Shown: positions 1-8,816 of the stretch, in pieces | How positions within the stretch are numbered: the stretch's first letter is position 1 | Layout of the letters: every line of letters starts with the position of its first letter | DNA from: Marinifilaceae bacterium | Lineage (GTDB): Bacteria > Bacteroidota > Bacteroidia > Bacteroidales > Marinifilaceae | Reading direction: 5' to 3' | Length of the DNA stretch: 48,141 bases | NCBI GenBank assembly: GCA_017936285.1 | Contig: JAGBFU010000044.1 | Location: 1-48,141, forward strand | Notes under the pieces: model-generated | Databases searched by the model: none | Seen by the model: the letters and a program-made list of their open reading frames with translations, nothing else | Told to the model about the DNA's origin: nothing | Made by a program: the position numbers and the translations under genes

Positions 1-1293
1 AGCAACTGCAGAACCGATAACTCCTGCTACGTTTGGTCCCATAGCATGCATCAACAAGAAGTTCGATGGATCTGCCTCCTGACCAACTGTCTGAGAAACA
101 CGAGCCGCCATAGGTACAGCAGAAACTCCTGCAGAACCAATAAGCGGATTGATCTTCTCCTTGCTAAATACATTAATAAGCTTAGCACAAAGCACACCAC
201 CTCCGGAACCAACACCGAATGCAATGATTCCAATTGTCAAAATCTTCAAAGTCTCCCAGTTCAAGAATGCACTCGCAGTTGTAGTCGCTCCTACAGAGAT
301 TCCCAAGAAAATAGTAACAATATTCATCAACTCATTCTGAACGGTCTTGCTCAAACGCTCTGTTACACCGCACTGGCTCAACAAGTTTCCAAGCATCAAA
401 CAACCAATAAGCGGAGCTGCAGATGGCAACATAAGAGCCACAACAACAGTTACCAAAATAGGGAATACAATCTTCTCTGTCTTAGATACTGTACGTAGCT
501 GAGTCATCTTGATAGCACGCTCCTTCTGAGTTGTCAAGGCACGCATAATAGGTGGCTGGATAACAGGAACAAGAGCCATATATGAGTATGCTGCAACAGC
601 AATAGGGCCCAACAGGTGTGGAGCCAGCTTACTGGTCAAATAGATTGATGTAGGACCATCAGCACCACCGATAATACCGATTGATGCAGCCTCATTATAC
701 TCAAAGCCCAATGCCAACGCTCCAAGGAATGTTGCAAAGATACCAAGCTGTGCAGCAGCACCCAACAACAAACTCTTTGGGTTAGCCAATAGAGGACCGA
801 AATCGGTCATAGCTCCTACTCCGACGAAAATCAAGCAAGGATAGATTCCCAACTTAACACCTAGATATAGATAGTCAAGTAATCCTGCATTTGACCCCTC
901 AAAAAACTCCCAATGTACATGTCCGTCAGCAAAAAACTCAGGATGGTACATCCCGGCTCCCGGAAGGTTGGTCAACAACATTCCGAATGCAATAGGAAGC
1001 AACAAAAGAGGCTCGAACTTCTTTACAATTGCCAAATAGAAAAGAATACATGCTACAAGGATCATTACCAGGCACCACGCATCTTCCATACATGCAATAC
1101 CCGTACTCTGCAAAAAACGCTCCAAGCTCTCACCAATCGTTGCACCCTGCTCCTCACCGGCAACTGTCTGTTCAACAGCAGCAGCAACCTTTCCAAATAC
1201 ATCTTTTTGAGCATTTGCAGAGAAAGGGGCACTGATTGTCATCATTACCAATAAAGAGAACGAAGACAACAGATATTTAGTAAACTTTCTCAT
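1..1293 (-). CDS. mmdB: Na+-translocating methylmalonyl-CoA/oxaloacetate decarboxylase, beta subunit (3' end cut by window)
   Basis: Integral membrane subunit that decarboxylates carboxybiotin and exports Na+. I translated this from the minus strand: it opens at the ATG 1293-1291 and stays open to the window edge (431 codons), so only the last few residues are missing compared with the usual length. The N-terminus is a signal-like hydrophobic stretch, then a non-conserved loop (residues 27-60), then the multi-span core. Family signatures seen are [30 protein letters not shown] (the Asp of GGADGPT is the ion/proton-coupling region) and the C-terminal [16 protein letters not shown]. It starts 10 bases after the biotin carrier gene stop, so it is the last visible gene of the operon. 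The annotation as methylmalonyl-CoA rather than oxaloacetate decarboxylase rests on the linked mce gene. Confidence 0.93.
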   Translation of the reverse strand, partial: MRKFTKYLLSSFSLLVMMTISAPFSANAQKDVFGKVAAAVEQTVAGEEQGATIGESLERFLQSTGIACMEDAWCLVMILVACILFYLAIVKKFEPLLLLPIAFGMLLTNLPGAGMYHPEFFADGHVHWEFFEGSNAGLLDYLYLGVKLGIYPCLIFVGVGAMTDFGPLLANPKSLLLGAAAQLGIFATFLGALALGFEYNEAASIGIIGGADGPTSIYLTSKLAPHLLGPIAVAAYSYMALVPVIQPPIMRALTTQKERAIKMTQLRTVSKTEKIVFPILVTVVVALMLPSAAPLIGCLMLGNLLSQCGVTERLSKTVQNELMNIVTIFLGISVGATTTASAFLNWETLKILTIGIIAFGVGSGGGVLCAKLINVFSKEKINPLIGSAGVSAVPMAARVSQTVGQEADPSNFLLMHAMGPNVAGVIGSAVA

Positions 1294-1303
1294 ACACCAA
1301 TTA

Positions 1304-1735
1304 TTAACCAATTTCAACAAGAGGATCTCCCTGCATAACTGTCTTTCCTGCAGCTACGTATACAGACTTAACAACTCCGTCACGATCTGAACGGATATCG
1401 TTCTCCATCTTCATTGCCTCCATTACAAGCAACAAATCTCCACGCTTAACTGATGCTCCTGCAGATACTGCTACATTTGTAACTGTTCCTGGAAGTGGAG
1501 CAACAATTGCACCTGCACCCGCTGCTGCAGGAGCAGGAGTTGGAGCCGATGCCGGAGCTGCTGCTGCCGGAGCTGGAGCAGCCTTACGAACCGGAGCTGA
1601 AGCAACCGGAGTTTGTGGCTCATACTGAACTGTATATGAGGTTCCGTTAACCTCTACGTCAGCCAAGTTTGCATCCTTGTCTGTCACAGTAACCTCATAG
1701 TTCTTTCCGTTTATTGTAAATTTAAACTTACTCAT
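1304..1735 (-). CDS. mmdC: Biotin carboxyl carrier subunit of the Na+-pumping decarboxylase
   Basis: Small soluble carrier (143 aa) whose biotin is carboxylated by the alpha subunit and decarboxylated by the membrane beta subunit. The C-terminal 70 residues form a biotinyl/lipoyl domain with the biotinylation motif EAMKMEN (Lys is the attachment site). The middle is an Ala/Pro-rich flexible linker (residues about 45-75), as expected for a swinging arm. An upstream in-frame Met exists, but the chosen start ([10 protein letters not shown]) gives the normal family N-terminus and makes the ATG overlap the stop of the preceding gene (TAATG), which suggests translational coupling. Confidence 0.93.
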   Translation of the reverse strand: MSKFKFTINGKNYEVTVTDKDANLADVEVNGTSYTVQYEPQTPVASAPVRKAAPAPAAAAPASAPTPAPAAAGAGAIVAPLPGTVTNVAVSAGASVKRGDLLLVMEAMKMENDIRSDRDGVVKSVYVAAGKTVMQGDPLVEIG

Positions 1736-2085
1736 TACTCTTGATTTAATCTGTTCATACCCATATTTCTTGCACACCATGGTGTGTTTGTTGTAAGTCC
1801 GGGTCTCAAATCCAACATTCCCGGAACCTCGTCATGCGAATTGTAATGCAACTGCAAAGCCATAGCAATAGCCGCCATAACAGCCTCATCATCGTTTGCA
1901 CTCTCTGACTTAACCTCAGGAGCAGCAACCTTTGCCGGCTGTGCAGACTTACCACCCAACTTCGCCATAATCAAACCTTGTAATTTGATTACAACAATAA
2001 GGATAATAAGCAAAATAAATACGGTCAATATACTGATTCCTGCAATTGATAACGCATAACCCCAATCTACTTGTATCGCTGTCAT
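1735..2085 (-). CDS. mmdD: OadG-family small membrane subunit of the decarboxylase
   Basis: 116-aa protein with one transmembrane segment near the N-terminus (residues about 12-35, rich in I/L/V), then a short variable stretch with Ala, Lys and Glu, and a conserved tail (DEVPGMLDLRPG). This is the layout of OadG/MmdD subunits, which hold the alpha subunit and biotin carrier at the membrane. It lies 11 bases after mmdA and overlaps the start of the biotin carrier gene by one base. The family is poorly conserved, so the assignment leans on position in the operon as well as topology. Confidence 0.85.
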   Translation of the reverse strand: MTAIQVDWGYALSIAGISILTVFILLIILIVVIKLQGLIMAKLGGKSAQPAKVAAPEVKSESANDDEAVMAAIAMALQLHYNSHDEVPGMLDLRPGLTTNTPWCARNMGMNRLNQE

Positions 2086-2096
2086 AACAAATACAT

Positions 2097-3650
2097 TTAT
2101 AGAGGAATATTACCGTGTTTCTTAGCAGGATTAGAAAGTTTCTTAGTCTTAAGAACCTCCAAACCTCTGCAAATACGCAAACGAGTACTGCAAGGCTCGA
2201 TAACATCGTCAATGTAGCCATACTTAGCAGCATTGTATGGGTTAGCGAACAAATTGGTATACTCATCAACCTTCTCAGCGATGAATGCCTTTGGATCTGC
2301 AGCCTCCTTAGCCTCCTTAGCATAAAGAACGGCAGCAGCACCTGCAGCACCCATAACTGCAATCTCAGAAGTTGGCCATGCATAACACAAATCACCACGA
2401 AGTTGCTTACAGCTCATAACGATGTGAGAACCTCCGTAAGACTTACGCAATGTAATAGTTACCTTTGGAACTGTAGCCTCGCCATAAGCATACAACAACT
2501 TAGCTCCGTGAAGGATAACTGCATTGTACTCCTGACCTGTTCCAGGCAAGAATCCAGGAACGTCAACCAATGTTACGATTGGAATATTGAAGGCGTCACA
2601 GAAACGAACGAAACGAGCACCTTTACGAGATGCGTTGCAATCCAAAACTCCTGCATATCTTGTAGGCTGGTTAGCTACAACACCTACAGACTTACCATTG
2701 AAACGAGCGAAACCAACAATAATGTTAGTTGCATAATCCTTCTGAATCTCGAAGAACTCTCCATTATCAACGATAGCACTGATTACCTGGTACATATCGT
2801 AAGCCTTGTTTGGATTCTCAGGAATAATCTCGTTCAGGATAGCCTCAGCTCTGTCAACAGGATCGTTACAAGGGACAACAGGGCTCTCCTCCATGTTGTT
2901 AGATGGGATATAGCTCAAAAGAGTGCGAATCATATTCAATCCCTCCTCCTCTGTCTTAGCTGTCAAGTGAGTAACTCCAGATTTAGAAGCGTGTACGCTT
3001 GCTCCACCAAGATCCTCCTGACTAACATCCTCACCGGTTACAGTCTTAACAACTGCAGGACCAGTCAAGAACATGTATGATGTTCCCTCCATCATAAGGG
3101 TGAAATCAGTCAAAGCAGGTGAATATACAGCACCTCCTGCACATGGTCCGAAAATACCTGAAATCTGAGGGATAACACCGCTTGCCATAATATTGCGCTG
3201 GAAAATCTCAGCATATCCTGCCAAAGCATTGATACCCTCCTGAATACGAGCACCACCTGAATCATTCAAACCGATAACAGGAGCACCCATCTTCATAGCC
3301 ATATCCATAATCTTACAGATCTTCAAAGACATGGTCTCAGACAAAGAACCTGCATTCACGGTAAAGTCCTGAGCGAAAATGTAAACCAAACGGCCATCGA
3401 TTGTACCGCAACCGGTAACAACTCCATCACCCAGGAACTGCTTTTTCTCCATTCCGAAGTTTACACATCTGTGCTTTACGAAAGCGTCCATCTCCTCGAA
3501 CGACCCCTCGTCCAACAACATATTGATACGCTCGCGAGCAGTATATTTACCCTTCTCGTGTTGTTTTGCAATAGCCTTCTCGCCACCGCCCAACTGAGCA
3601 GTTTTACGAAGCTCTATTAGCTGTTTAATCTTCTCCTGATTAGTAGCCAT
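2097..3650 (-). CDS. mmdA: Methylmalonyl-CoA decarboxylase alpha subunit (carboxyltransferase)
   Basis: 517-aa cytoplasmic carboxyltransferase that moves the carboxyl group from methylmalonyl-CoA to biotin. It has the two crotonase-like halves of the acyl-CoA carboxylase beta family: N-terminal [22 protein letters not shown], the oxyanion/biotin motif SGGARIQEG, then [17 protein letters not shown], and in the second half [34 protein letters not shown]. The start [11 protein letters not shown] (ATG at 3650) matches family N-termini; another Met four codons earlier is possible. It lies 27 bases downstream of mce, in the succinate-to-propionate branch common in Bacteroidales, where the free energy of decarboxylation is used to pump Na+. 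Confidence 0.94.
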   Translation of the reverse strand: MATNQEKIKQLIELRKTAQLGGGEKAIAKQHEKGKYTARERINMLLDEGSFEEMDAFVKHRCVNFGMEKKQFLGDGVVTGCGTIDGRLVYIFAQDFTVNAGSLSETMSLKICKIMDMAMKMGAPVIGLNDSGGARIQEGINALAGYAEIFQRNIMASGVIPQISGIFGPCAGGAVYSPALTDFTLMMEGTSYMFLTGPAVVKTVTGEDVSQEDLGGASVHASKSGVTHLTAKTEEEGLNMIRTLLSYIPSNNMEESPVVPCNDPVDRAEAILNEIIPENPNKAYDMYQVISAIVDNGEFFEIQKDYATNIIVGFARFNGKSVGVVANQPTRYAGVLDCNASRKGARFVRFCDAFNIPIVTLVDVPGFLPGTGQEYNAVILHGAKLLYAYGEATVPKVTITLRKSYGGSHIVMSCKQLRGDLCYAWPTSEIAVMGAAGAAAVLYAKEAKEAADPKAFIAEKVDEYTNLFANPYNAAKYGYIDDVIEPCSTRLRICRGLEVLKTKKLSNPAKKHGNIPL

Positions 3651-3677
3651 AATAAATTTCAATATTTTACCTTAAAT

Positions 3678-4082
3678 TTACTTCTCTCCACAAATCTCTG
3701 TCAATACACGATTTGTTGATTTTGGATGCAAGAATCCAATCTTCAATCCCTCAGCACCATTTCTTGGAGCCTTGTCAATCAACTGGCATCCAGCCTCAGC
3801 AGCCTCGTTCAATGCAGTAGCAACATCCTCAACAGCAAATGCAATATGATGCATTCCACCGCCATTCTTCTCAATGAATTTAGCAATAGTACTCTCTGGG
3901 CTTGTTGGCTCCAAAAGCTCAATCTTTGTCTGACCGATCTTAAAGAAGGCAGTCTTCACCTTCTGATCTGCTACCTCCTCGATAGAGTAGCACTCAAGAC
4001 CCAAAACTTTCTCATAGAATGGAATTGCCTCTTCCAAACTGGCAACTGCAATACCAATGTGTTCAATGTGTGTAGGTTTCAT
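3678..4082 (-). CDS. mce: Methylmalonyl-CoA epimerase
   Basis: 134-aa enzyme of the vicinal oxygen chelate (glyoxalase) fold that interconverts (R)- and (S)-methylmalonyl-CoA, feeding the decarboxylase encoded just downstream. Family features seen are the opening HIEHIGIAVASLEEAIPFYEKVLG, the metal-binding His/Glu set (HIEHIG, KIELLEP, GGGMHHIAF) and the C-terminal LHPKSTNRVLTEIC. A longer frame reaches back to 4139, but the start at 4082 gives the normal family N-terminus, and the longer version would run into the promoter. First gene of the operon, with a good promoter about 75 bases upstream. Confidence 0.94.
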   Translation of the reverse strand: MKPTHIEHIGIAVASLEEAIPFYEKVLGLECYSIEEVADQKVKTAFFKIGQTKIELLEPTSPESTIAKFIEKNGGGMHHIAFAVEDVATALNEAAEAGCQLIDKAPRNGAEGLKIGFLHPKSTNRVLTEICGEK

Positions 4083-4154
4083 AACTTTATGCTTTAAAAT
4101 TTTAAACATTAATTTTACATTTTTCAATACTCCTTGCAAGTTACAAAGAATTTA

Positions 4155-4185
4155 CAAAGGTAGATTTTAATTGTGGTTTCATCAA
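4155..4185 (-). promoter_or_regulatory. Bacteroidota-type promoter of the mce-mmd operon
   Basis: On the minus strand TACCTTTG (4162-4155) matches the -7 consensus TAnnTTTG exactly, and TTG (4185-4183) lies 20 bases upstream as the -33 element. This would give a leader of about 65 bases before the mce ATG at 4082. Confidence 0.65.
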
Positions 4186-4233
4186 GAAAAACCTAATAAA
4201 AAAAATGCCCCCATATTTATGCAAACATTTTCA

Positions 4234-4263
4234 TTGAATTTAAGATTATTCTTTATATCTTTG
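4234..4263 (+). promoter_or_regulatory. Bacteroidota-type promoter of dnaN
   Basis: TATCTTTG at 4256-4263 matches TAnnTTTG, with TTG at 4234-4236 and a 19-base spacer. Transcription would begin about 20 bases before the dnaN start codon. It is divergent from the mce promoter. Confidence 0.6.
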
Positions 4264-4288
4264 CCCTAATAGTTTAAAAAAATCAACC

Positions 4289-5407
4289 ATGAAATTTACA
4301 ATATCAAGTACAAGCATGTTGTCAACTTTGACAGCTGTAAGCAAGGCGATATCTGCCAAGCCGGTGTTACCGATTCTAGAGAATATTCTTATTGAATCAC
4401 GCGAAGGAGAGTTATACGCAACAGCCTCTGACAGAGAGACTACAATCGTAGCAAAACTAAACATTGAAAGCATTGAGGGCGAGGGTAAAATTGCAATGTC
4501 ATCAAAACTCACCGACATTCTCAAGGAGTTCCCCGAGCTGCCACTAAACTTCGAGACAAACACCGATGGTACATCTATGCGAATATCATCATTAAAGGGT
4601 AAATTTGATGTTCCCGGAGCATCTGCCGACGACTACCCTACTCCCAATATTTGTGGTGATGCCGAAACTGTAATTAACACAACATGTTCCCTGATGCTTG
4701 ATGGAATCAACAAATCTGAGTTTGCAACCGGCAACGACGAATTGCGTCCTCAGATGAACTGCATCCTTATCGAGATGAACAACGACTGCTTCACCTTTGT
4801 TGCATCGGATGCACACAAACTTGTAAGATATAAACGTTTTGACGCTCACAGCGACGCCCCGGCAACTCTTATGTTACCCAAGAAGCCGGCGCAACTTTTG
4901 AAGAACATTCTACCGAAAGATGACTCCGAACTGATTATCTCATACAACAGCAAGCAGGCTATCTTCACCTTCGGAGACTATAAGATTGCGTGTACATTGA
5001 TTGAGGGACGTTTCCCTAATTACAATGCAGTTATACCACAGAACAATCCACGCAAGATTGTTGTCAACACCAAAGATATGTATAACACCATTAAGCGTGT
5101 ATCTGTAGTTGCAAATGCAGCCAGCAAATTGATAAAGCTTCAATTGGCTGACAACTCTATCGAGATTTCTGCCCAGGACAGCGACTTCAATATGTCAGGA
5201 GTAGAGAGTATGGCATGCCAATACGAAGGAGATCCTATCTCTATCGGATTCAAAGCTCCATTTGTACTTGAACTGCTTAACAACATCAATAGCGAAAACG
5301 CACTGTTAGAGCTCTCAGATCCAACACGTCCGGGTCTCTTCTTGCCATACGAGGCAGAGTCACAAAACGGAGACTTGCTAATGTTGCTTATGCCCATGAT
5401 GATTTAG
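4289..5407 (+). CDS. dnaN: DNA polymerase III beta sliding clamp
   Basis: 372 aa, the normal length for the ring-forming clamp that tethers DNA polymerase III. Three clamp domains are visible in order: N-terminal (MKFTISSTSMLSTLTAVSKA), the central domain with ELRPQMNCILIEM and FVASDAHKLVRY, and the C-terminal domain ending in LPYEAESQNGDLLMLLMPMMI, which carries the conserved LLMPM end that forms the hydrophobic partner-binding pocket. The start is fixed by the family N-terminus and the promoter just upstream. It is followed after 13 bases by a proofreading-type exonuclease gene, so the two are probably co-transcribed. Confidence 0.97.
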   Translation: MKFTISSTSMLSTLTAVSKAISAKPVLPILENILIESREGELYATASDRETTIVAKLNIESIEGEGKIAMSSKLTDILKEFPELPLNFETNTDGTSMRISSLKGKFDVPGASADDYPTPNICGDAETVINTTCSLMLDGINKSEFATGNDELRPQMNCILIEMNNDCFTFVASDAHKLVRYKRFDAHSDAPATLMLPKKPAQLLKNILPKDDSELIISYNSKQAIFTFGDYKIACTLIEGRFPNYNAVIPQNNPRKIVVNTKDMYNTIKRVSVVANAASKLIKLQLADNSIEISAQDSDFNMSGVESMACQYEGDPISIGFKAPFVLELLNNINSENALLELSDPTRPGLFLPYEAESQNGDLLMLLMPMMI

Positions 5408-5420
5408 TACTACCACACAT

Positions 5421-6233
5421 ATGAGACTAAACCTAAGAAACGGAATAGTATTTTTCGATTTGGAGACCACCGGGCTTAACCTGGTAAACGACAGGATTAT
5501 CGAGATATCCCTGCTAAAGGTTATGCCCAATGGCTCTGAAGAGCAACGCACAATAAGGGTTAATCCAGGGATGCACATTCCGGATGAGGCCTCAAACGTT
5601 CATGGCATATATGATGACGATGTAAAGGATTGCCCCACATTCAAGCAGATTGCCGCCGATGTTGCCAAATTTATCGAGGGTTGTGACTTAGGAGGATATA
5701 ACTCCAACAAATTTGACATCCCTATGCTGGCAGAGGAGTTCGCAAGAGCAAACGTTGATATTGATTTGAAGAAACGGCTCTGCATTGATGTTCAGACAAT
5801 CTTCATGAAGATGGAGCAGCGCACTCTGACTGCTGCATACAGATTTTACTGCGGAAAGAACCTCGAGGACGCCCACTCTGCAAGTGCCGACACAAGTGCC
5901 ACATATGAAGTTCTTCAGGCGCAACTGGAGCGCTACAGCGACACTATACAAAACGACATGGAGTTCCTGAACAACTTCACAAACCAGAACAAGAGTGTTG
6001 ACTATGCCGGATACATTGTAATGAATGCCAAGGGGGAAGAGTGTTTTAATTTTGGTAAACACAAGGGCAAAACCGTTAAAGAGGTTCTGACCAAAGAGCC
6101 TTCATACTACCAATGGGTAATGAATGCGGAGTTCCCGCTCTACACGAAAAAGGTTCTGACCGAAATACACATTCGTGACAGCAAATTATTGAGTTTCAGC
6201 AATGAACCATACAAAAACGGCAAACTCTTTTGA
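5421..6233 (+). CDS. DnaQ-like 3'-5' exonuclease with a C-terminal accessory domain
   Basis: 270-aa DEDDh-type exonuclease. Exo I is seen as FFDLETTGL (residues about 11-19), exo II as the GYNSNKFDIPML segment (residues about 94-105), and exo III as HSASADTSATYEVL (about 154-167), with the His and Asp of a DEDDh active site. After a gap the C-terminal 70 residues contain FGKHKGKTVKEVL...YYQWVMNAEFP, the small domain common in stand-alone Bacteroidota exonucleases. It may be the proofreading epsilon-like subunit or a separate repair nuclease; linkage to dnaN favours a replication role. The 3' end lies just before the next gene. Confidence 0.9.
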   Translation: MRLNLRNGIVFFDLETTGLNLVNDRIIEISLLKVMPNGSEEQRTIRVNPGMHIPDEASNVHGIYDDDVKDCPTFKQIAADVAKFIEGCDLGGYNSNKFDIPMLAEEFARANVDIDLKKRLCIDVQTIFMKMEQRTLTAAYRFYCGKNLEDAHSASADTSATYEVLQAQLERYSDTIQNDMEFLNNFTNQNKSVDYAGYIVMNAKGEECFNFGKHKGKTVKEVLTKEPSYYQWVMNAEFPLYTKKVLTEIHIRDSKLLSFSNEPYKNGKLF

Positions 6234-6246
6234 AGCAAGCAGAGAC

Positions 6247-7026
6247 ATGAAAGCAATGATATTTGCGGCAGGATTGGGCACTCGCTTAAAACCGCTTACT
6301 GACACACTCCCCAAAGCCCTGGTTCCGGTATTGGATAAGCCCTTATTGGGACACGTCATCGAAAAGGTTCAAAAGGCCGGCATCAACCAGATAGTTGTAA
6401 ATATCCACTACTTTGCCGACAAAGTTGAGGAGTGGATCAATAGCCAGGATTGGGAGGGGAAGAGCACTATTGCAATCAGCGACGAGCGAAAACAGTTACT
6501 CGAGACCGGTGGTGCAATACACTTTGCTCGCGAACTGCTAAAGGGGTGTAACCGTTTTCTGATTCACAACGTTGACATCATATCAAACTGCGACATAGAG
6601 TGGATGAATTCACAGGTAAAAGAGGATGCCGTTGCATCACTTTTAGTATGCAACTGTCCCACTACCCGTTTCCTTCTATTTAATCCCCAAACAATGCAAC
6701 TTGTAGGATGGATGAACAGCGAAAGCGGAGATTTTCTTGTAACATCGCCCGAAATCACTCCATCGGAGTGCAAAGCTCTATCATTTGCCGGTATTCACAT
6801 AGCATCGGAGCGTATCTTCGATCTTATGGATCAATATATTAATGAGCGAGGCCTCGCCATAGACCCGGAGAAGGGGACAAGATTTCCCATCATGAGCTTC
6901 TACATCTGGGCTGCACAAAAACATCCTATCTATGGTATCGAGGACCCAAAACTCAACTTCATTGATGTCGGTAAACTTGATGCAATAAAACCTGCCGAGG
7001 ATTTCATCAGAAACAGCACGACCTGA
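6247..7026 (+). CDS. Sugar-phosphate nucleotidyltransferase (MurU-like)
   Basis: 259-aa nucleotidyltransferase of the GT-A-like fold. The N-terminal nucleotide-binding motif AAGLGTRLKPLTDTLPKALVPV is complete, followed by HYFADKVEEWI, ISDER, ETGGAI and HNVDI (the metal-binding Asp of HNVD). This pattern is that of MurU/RfbA-type enzymes that make UDP- or dTDP-sugars from sugar 1-phosphates; the short length and LETGGAI motif fit N-acetylmuramate-1-phosphate uridylyltransferase, but substrate cannot be read from sequence. An in-frame Met at 6202 would overlap the previous gene by 32 bases; I chose 6247 because MKAMIFAAG is the family start. No partner sugar kinase lies next to it. Confidence 0.85.
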   Translation: MKAMIFAAGLGTRLKPLTDTLPKALVPVLDKPLLGHVIEKVQKAGINQIVVNIHYFADKVEEWINSQDWEGKSTIAISDERKQLLETGGAIHFARELLKGCNRFLIHNVDIISNCDIEWMNSQVKEDAVASLLVCNCPTTRFLLFNPQTMQLVGWMNSESGDFLVTSPEITPSECKALSFAGIHIASERIFDLMDQYINERGLAIDPEKGTRFPIMSFYIWAAQKHPIYGIEDPKLNFIDVGKLDAIKPAEDFIRNSTT

Positions 7027-7119
7027 TTAACTCTCAAGAGTACAACACAACAGCATCCTGACATTTATGATTGCCAGGATGCCTTAAAAATATTATAAAA
7101 TTACGGATTCTACGGAATC

Positions 7120-7243
7120 TAAGCGTAACGCAGTGATTGCCCTGCAATTACAATAAAAGAACAATTGACGAATAATTGCGGGCAAGGACAAGGCTTGCGA
7201 AAAAAAATCCGCCTGAGCATACTTTCGTATGTGATGGCGGATT
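7120..7243 (+). repeat. 124-base direct repeat, copy 1
   Basis: Identical over 124 bases to 7405-7528 (offset 285). Each copy contains a left palindromic part (ATTGCCCTGCAATTA, later TAATTGCGGGCAA) and a right hairpin (AATCCGCC ... GGCGGATT enclosing GCATAC-TTTC-GTATG). The block is also flanked by a 19-base direct repeat, 7104-7122 and 7238-7256. Confidence 0.9.
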
Positions 7244-7247
7244 CTAC

Positions 7248-7403
7248 GGAATCTAAACGGAAAATTTTGCCCCTTTTGAGTCTCTTTTTGGTCTATATTT
7301 TACTCCATCACTTAACAATATTTTATATTGTCTTCGTTATGGAGCAAAATCTATCCTCAAAAATACCTTTCAAAATGTTATCAAAATTTTTCGCTTAGAT
7401 TCC
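7248..7403. repeat. 156-base segment with inverted ends and internal hairpin (MITE-like)
   Basis: The left end GGAATCTAA (7248-7256) and right end TTAGATTCC (7395-7403) are perfect inverted repeats, extendable imperfectly to about 23 bases (AAAATTTTG on the left against CAAAATTTT on the right). Inside lies a second palindrome: CTCCAT (7303-7308) with ATGGAG (7339-7344) and CAATAT-TTT-ATATTG (7316-7330). No coding capacity is apparent. Confidence 0.55.
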
Positions 7404-7404
7404 T

Positions 7405-7528
7405 TAAGCGTAACGCAGTGATTGCCCTGCAATTACAATAAAAGAACAATTGACGAATAATTGCGGGCAAGGACAAGGCTTGCGAAAAAAAATCCGCCTG
7501 AGCATACTTTCGTATGTGATGGCGGATT
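7405..7528 (+). repeat. 124-base direct repeat, copy 2
   Basis: Perfect copy of 7120-7243. Here the right hairpin is followed by TTTTTT, so this copy looks like a working intrinsic terminator, while copy 1 has lost the T-run. Confidence 0.9.
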
Positions 7529-7532
7529 TTTT
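7483..7532. terminator. Bidirectional terminator-like hairpin in repeat copy 2
   Basis: Eight A, then AATCCGCC, TGA, GCATAC-TTTC-GTATG, TGAT, GGCGGATT and a T-run: a long stem with A-run on one side and T-run on the other. It lies between the plus-strand nucleotidyltransferase and the minus-strand DUF1015 gene and could end transcription from both sides. Confidence 0.6.
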
Positions 7533-7574
7533 AAGCGTAACGCAGTAATTGCCCTGCAATTATTCGTCAATTCG
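7530..7574 (+). repeat. Partial third copy of the repeat overlapping the end of the DUF1015 gene
   Basis: TTAAGCGTAACGCAGT-ATTGCCCTGCAATTA repeats the first part of the 124-base unit with one base changed, then runs into the stop codon and last codons of the minus-strand gene. The following ATTCGTCAATT is the reverse complement of AATTGACGAAT found inside each full copy, so the unit seems to be built in part from this gene end. Confidence 0.6.
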
Positions 7575-8813
7575 GTGGATAACCAAACCGGAACGCAACT
7601 TCGGCTCAAACCAGGTTGTCTTCGGTGGCATAATTGCTCCGGAATCTGCAATATTAATAAGCTGCTCCATAGATACAGGATAGAGAGCAAAAGCAACCCT
7701 CATCTCTCCCGAATCCACACGACGCTTCAACTCGCCAAGTCCGCGAATACCTCCAACAAAATCAATTCTATTAGAGGTACGCAAATCACGAATATCAAGA
7801 ATTTCGGCAAGAAGATAGTTGGACAAAACTGAAACATCAAGCACACCTATTGGATCAGACTCATCATATCTGCCCTCTTTGGCTGTCAGTTTATACCATA
7901 CGCCACTCAGATACATTGAAAACTCATGAAGTCTTGAAGGAGAGTATATCTCTTCTCCCATACACTCAACATCAAAATGTTCCATAACACGAGCCATAAA
8001 TGCCTCCTCGCTCATGCCGTTCAAATCCTTCACAACTCTGTTATAATCCATTATTTTCAGTTGTGAATCGGGGAAATGAACCGCCATAAAGAAGTTGTAC
8101 TCCTCATTGCCTGTATGATTCGGATTGGCGGCAGCAAACTCACGACCTATCCTTGCGGCAGCTGCCGTTCTGTGATGCCCATCTGCAACATAGCAATACG
8201 GTACCTTGGTTGCAAAATAGTACTCTATATCACTATTCATCTGTTCATCTTTTACAACCCAGAATTTATGACCAAACCCATCCTCAGCAACAAAATCATA
8301 ATCAGGAGCTGTAGCTGTTACATTTTCCACTATTGCATCAATTTCAGGGACAGCCTTGTAAGCGAAGAAGACAGGTTCCAGATTAGCCTTTACATAACGA
8401 GTCAGAACCATTCTATCCTCCTCTTTCTCTATTCTGGTCAACTCATGCTTCTTAATTATACCGTTCCAGTAATCCTCACAAGCTGCACACCCCACAATTC
8501 CGTACTGTGTTCTACCATCCATTGTTTGGGCATAGATATAGAAACATGGTTTCTCCTCCATTACCAAACACCCCTTTGCAATAAAATCTGCAAAATTGGC
8601 AACACTCTTGTTATAGACTACCTCAGAATGACAATCCACACCTTCGGGACAATCTATTTCCGCTCTTGTAACATGCAAAAGAGACTTTGGCTTGCCATGA
8701 GCCATTTGAGCCGCCTCTTCGCTGTTCATAACATCATAAGGCAGACAACTCAACTCTATACAGGTCTCGTTATCCGGAGTTCTTAAGCCTCTGAAGGGTT
8801 TTACTATTGCCAT
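7560..8813 (-). CDS. DUF1015-family protein linked to serine biosynthesis
   Basis: 417-aa soluble protein of the DUF1015 family: N-terminal VKPFRGLR, SCLPYDVMNSEEA, then LLHVTRAEID, and the central signature YVADGHHRTAAAARI (D211-R215). No biochemical role is firmly established for the family that I know of. It is the third gene of serC-serA-DUF1015, three bases after serA, an order found widely in Bacteroidales, so a link to serine or phosphoserine metabolism is likely. The DGHHR motif resembles the GxHR signature of ParB/sulfiredoxin-fold proteins, among them free serine kinases; that functional reading is inference. The stop codon lies in a partial copy of the downstream repeat. Confidence 0.88.
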   Translation of the reverse strand: MAIVKPFRGLRTPDNETCIELSCLPYDVMNSEEAAQMAHGKPKSLLHVTRAEIDCPEGVDCHSEVVYNKSVANFADFIAKGCLVMEEKPCFYIYAQTMDGRTQYGIVGCAACEDYWNGIIKKHELTRIEKEEDRMVLTRYVKANLEPVFFAYKAVPEIDAIVENVTATAPDYDFVAEDGFGHKFWVVKDEQMNSDIEYYFATKVPYCYVADGHHRTAAAARIGREFAAANPNHTGNEEYNFFMAVHFPDSQLKIMDYNRVVKDLNGMSEEAFMARVMEHFDVECMGEEIYSPSRLHEFSMYLSGVWYKLTAKEGRYDESDPIGVLDVSVLSNYLLAEILDIRDLRTSNRIDFVGGIRGLGELKRRVDSGEMRVAFALYPVSMEQLINIADSGAIMPPKTTWFEPKLRSGLVIHRIDE

Positions 8814-8816
8814 ACT

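Larger units (their letters stand above)
7027..7559. repeat. Non-coding repeat-rich block between convergent genes
   Basis: This 533-base gap holds two identical 124-base direct repeats, a third partial copy, a 156-base segment with inverted ends, and terminator-like hairpins, each listed separately. A short open frame here (7165-7398) runs through the repeat and has no recognisable features, so I do not call a gene. Confidence 0.8.

Noticed and set aside
46..498. 150-codon plus-strand frame
   Set aside because: It is opposite the decarboxylase beta subunit gene, which is open on the minus strand across the whole stretch.
2115..3080. Long plus-strand open frame opposite mmdA
   Set aside because: The minus-strand protein here is a clear carboxyltransferase; the opposing frame is a shadow produced by its codon usage.
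7165..7398. 77-codon plus-strand frame in the repeat block
   Set aside because: It runs through the direct repeat and the MITE-like segment, has no domain features and no promoter, and its start lies in a hairpin.
7120..7528. Possible CRISPR array
   Set aside because: Only two full copies, 124 bases long, with a 161-base interval and no short regularly spaced repeats or cas genes.
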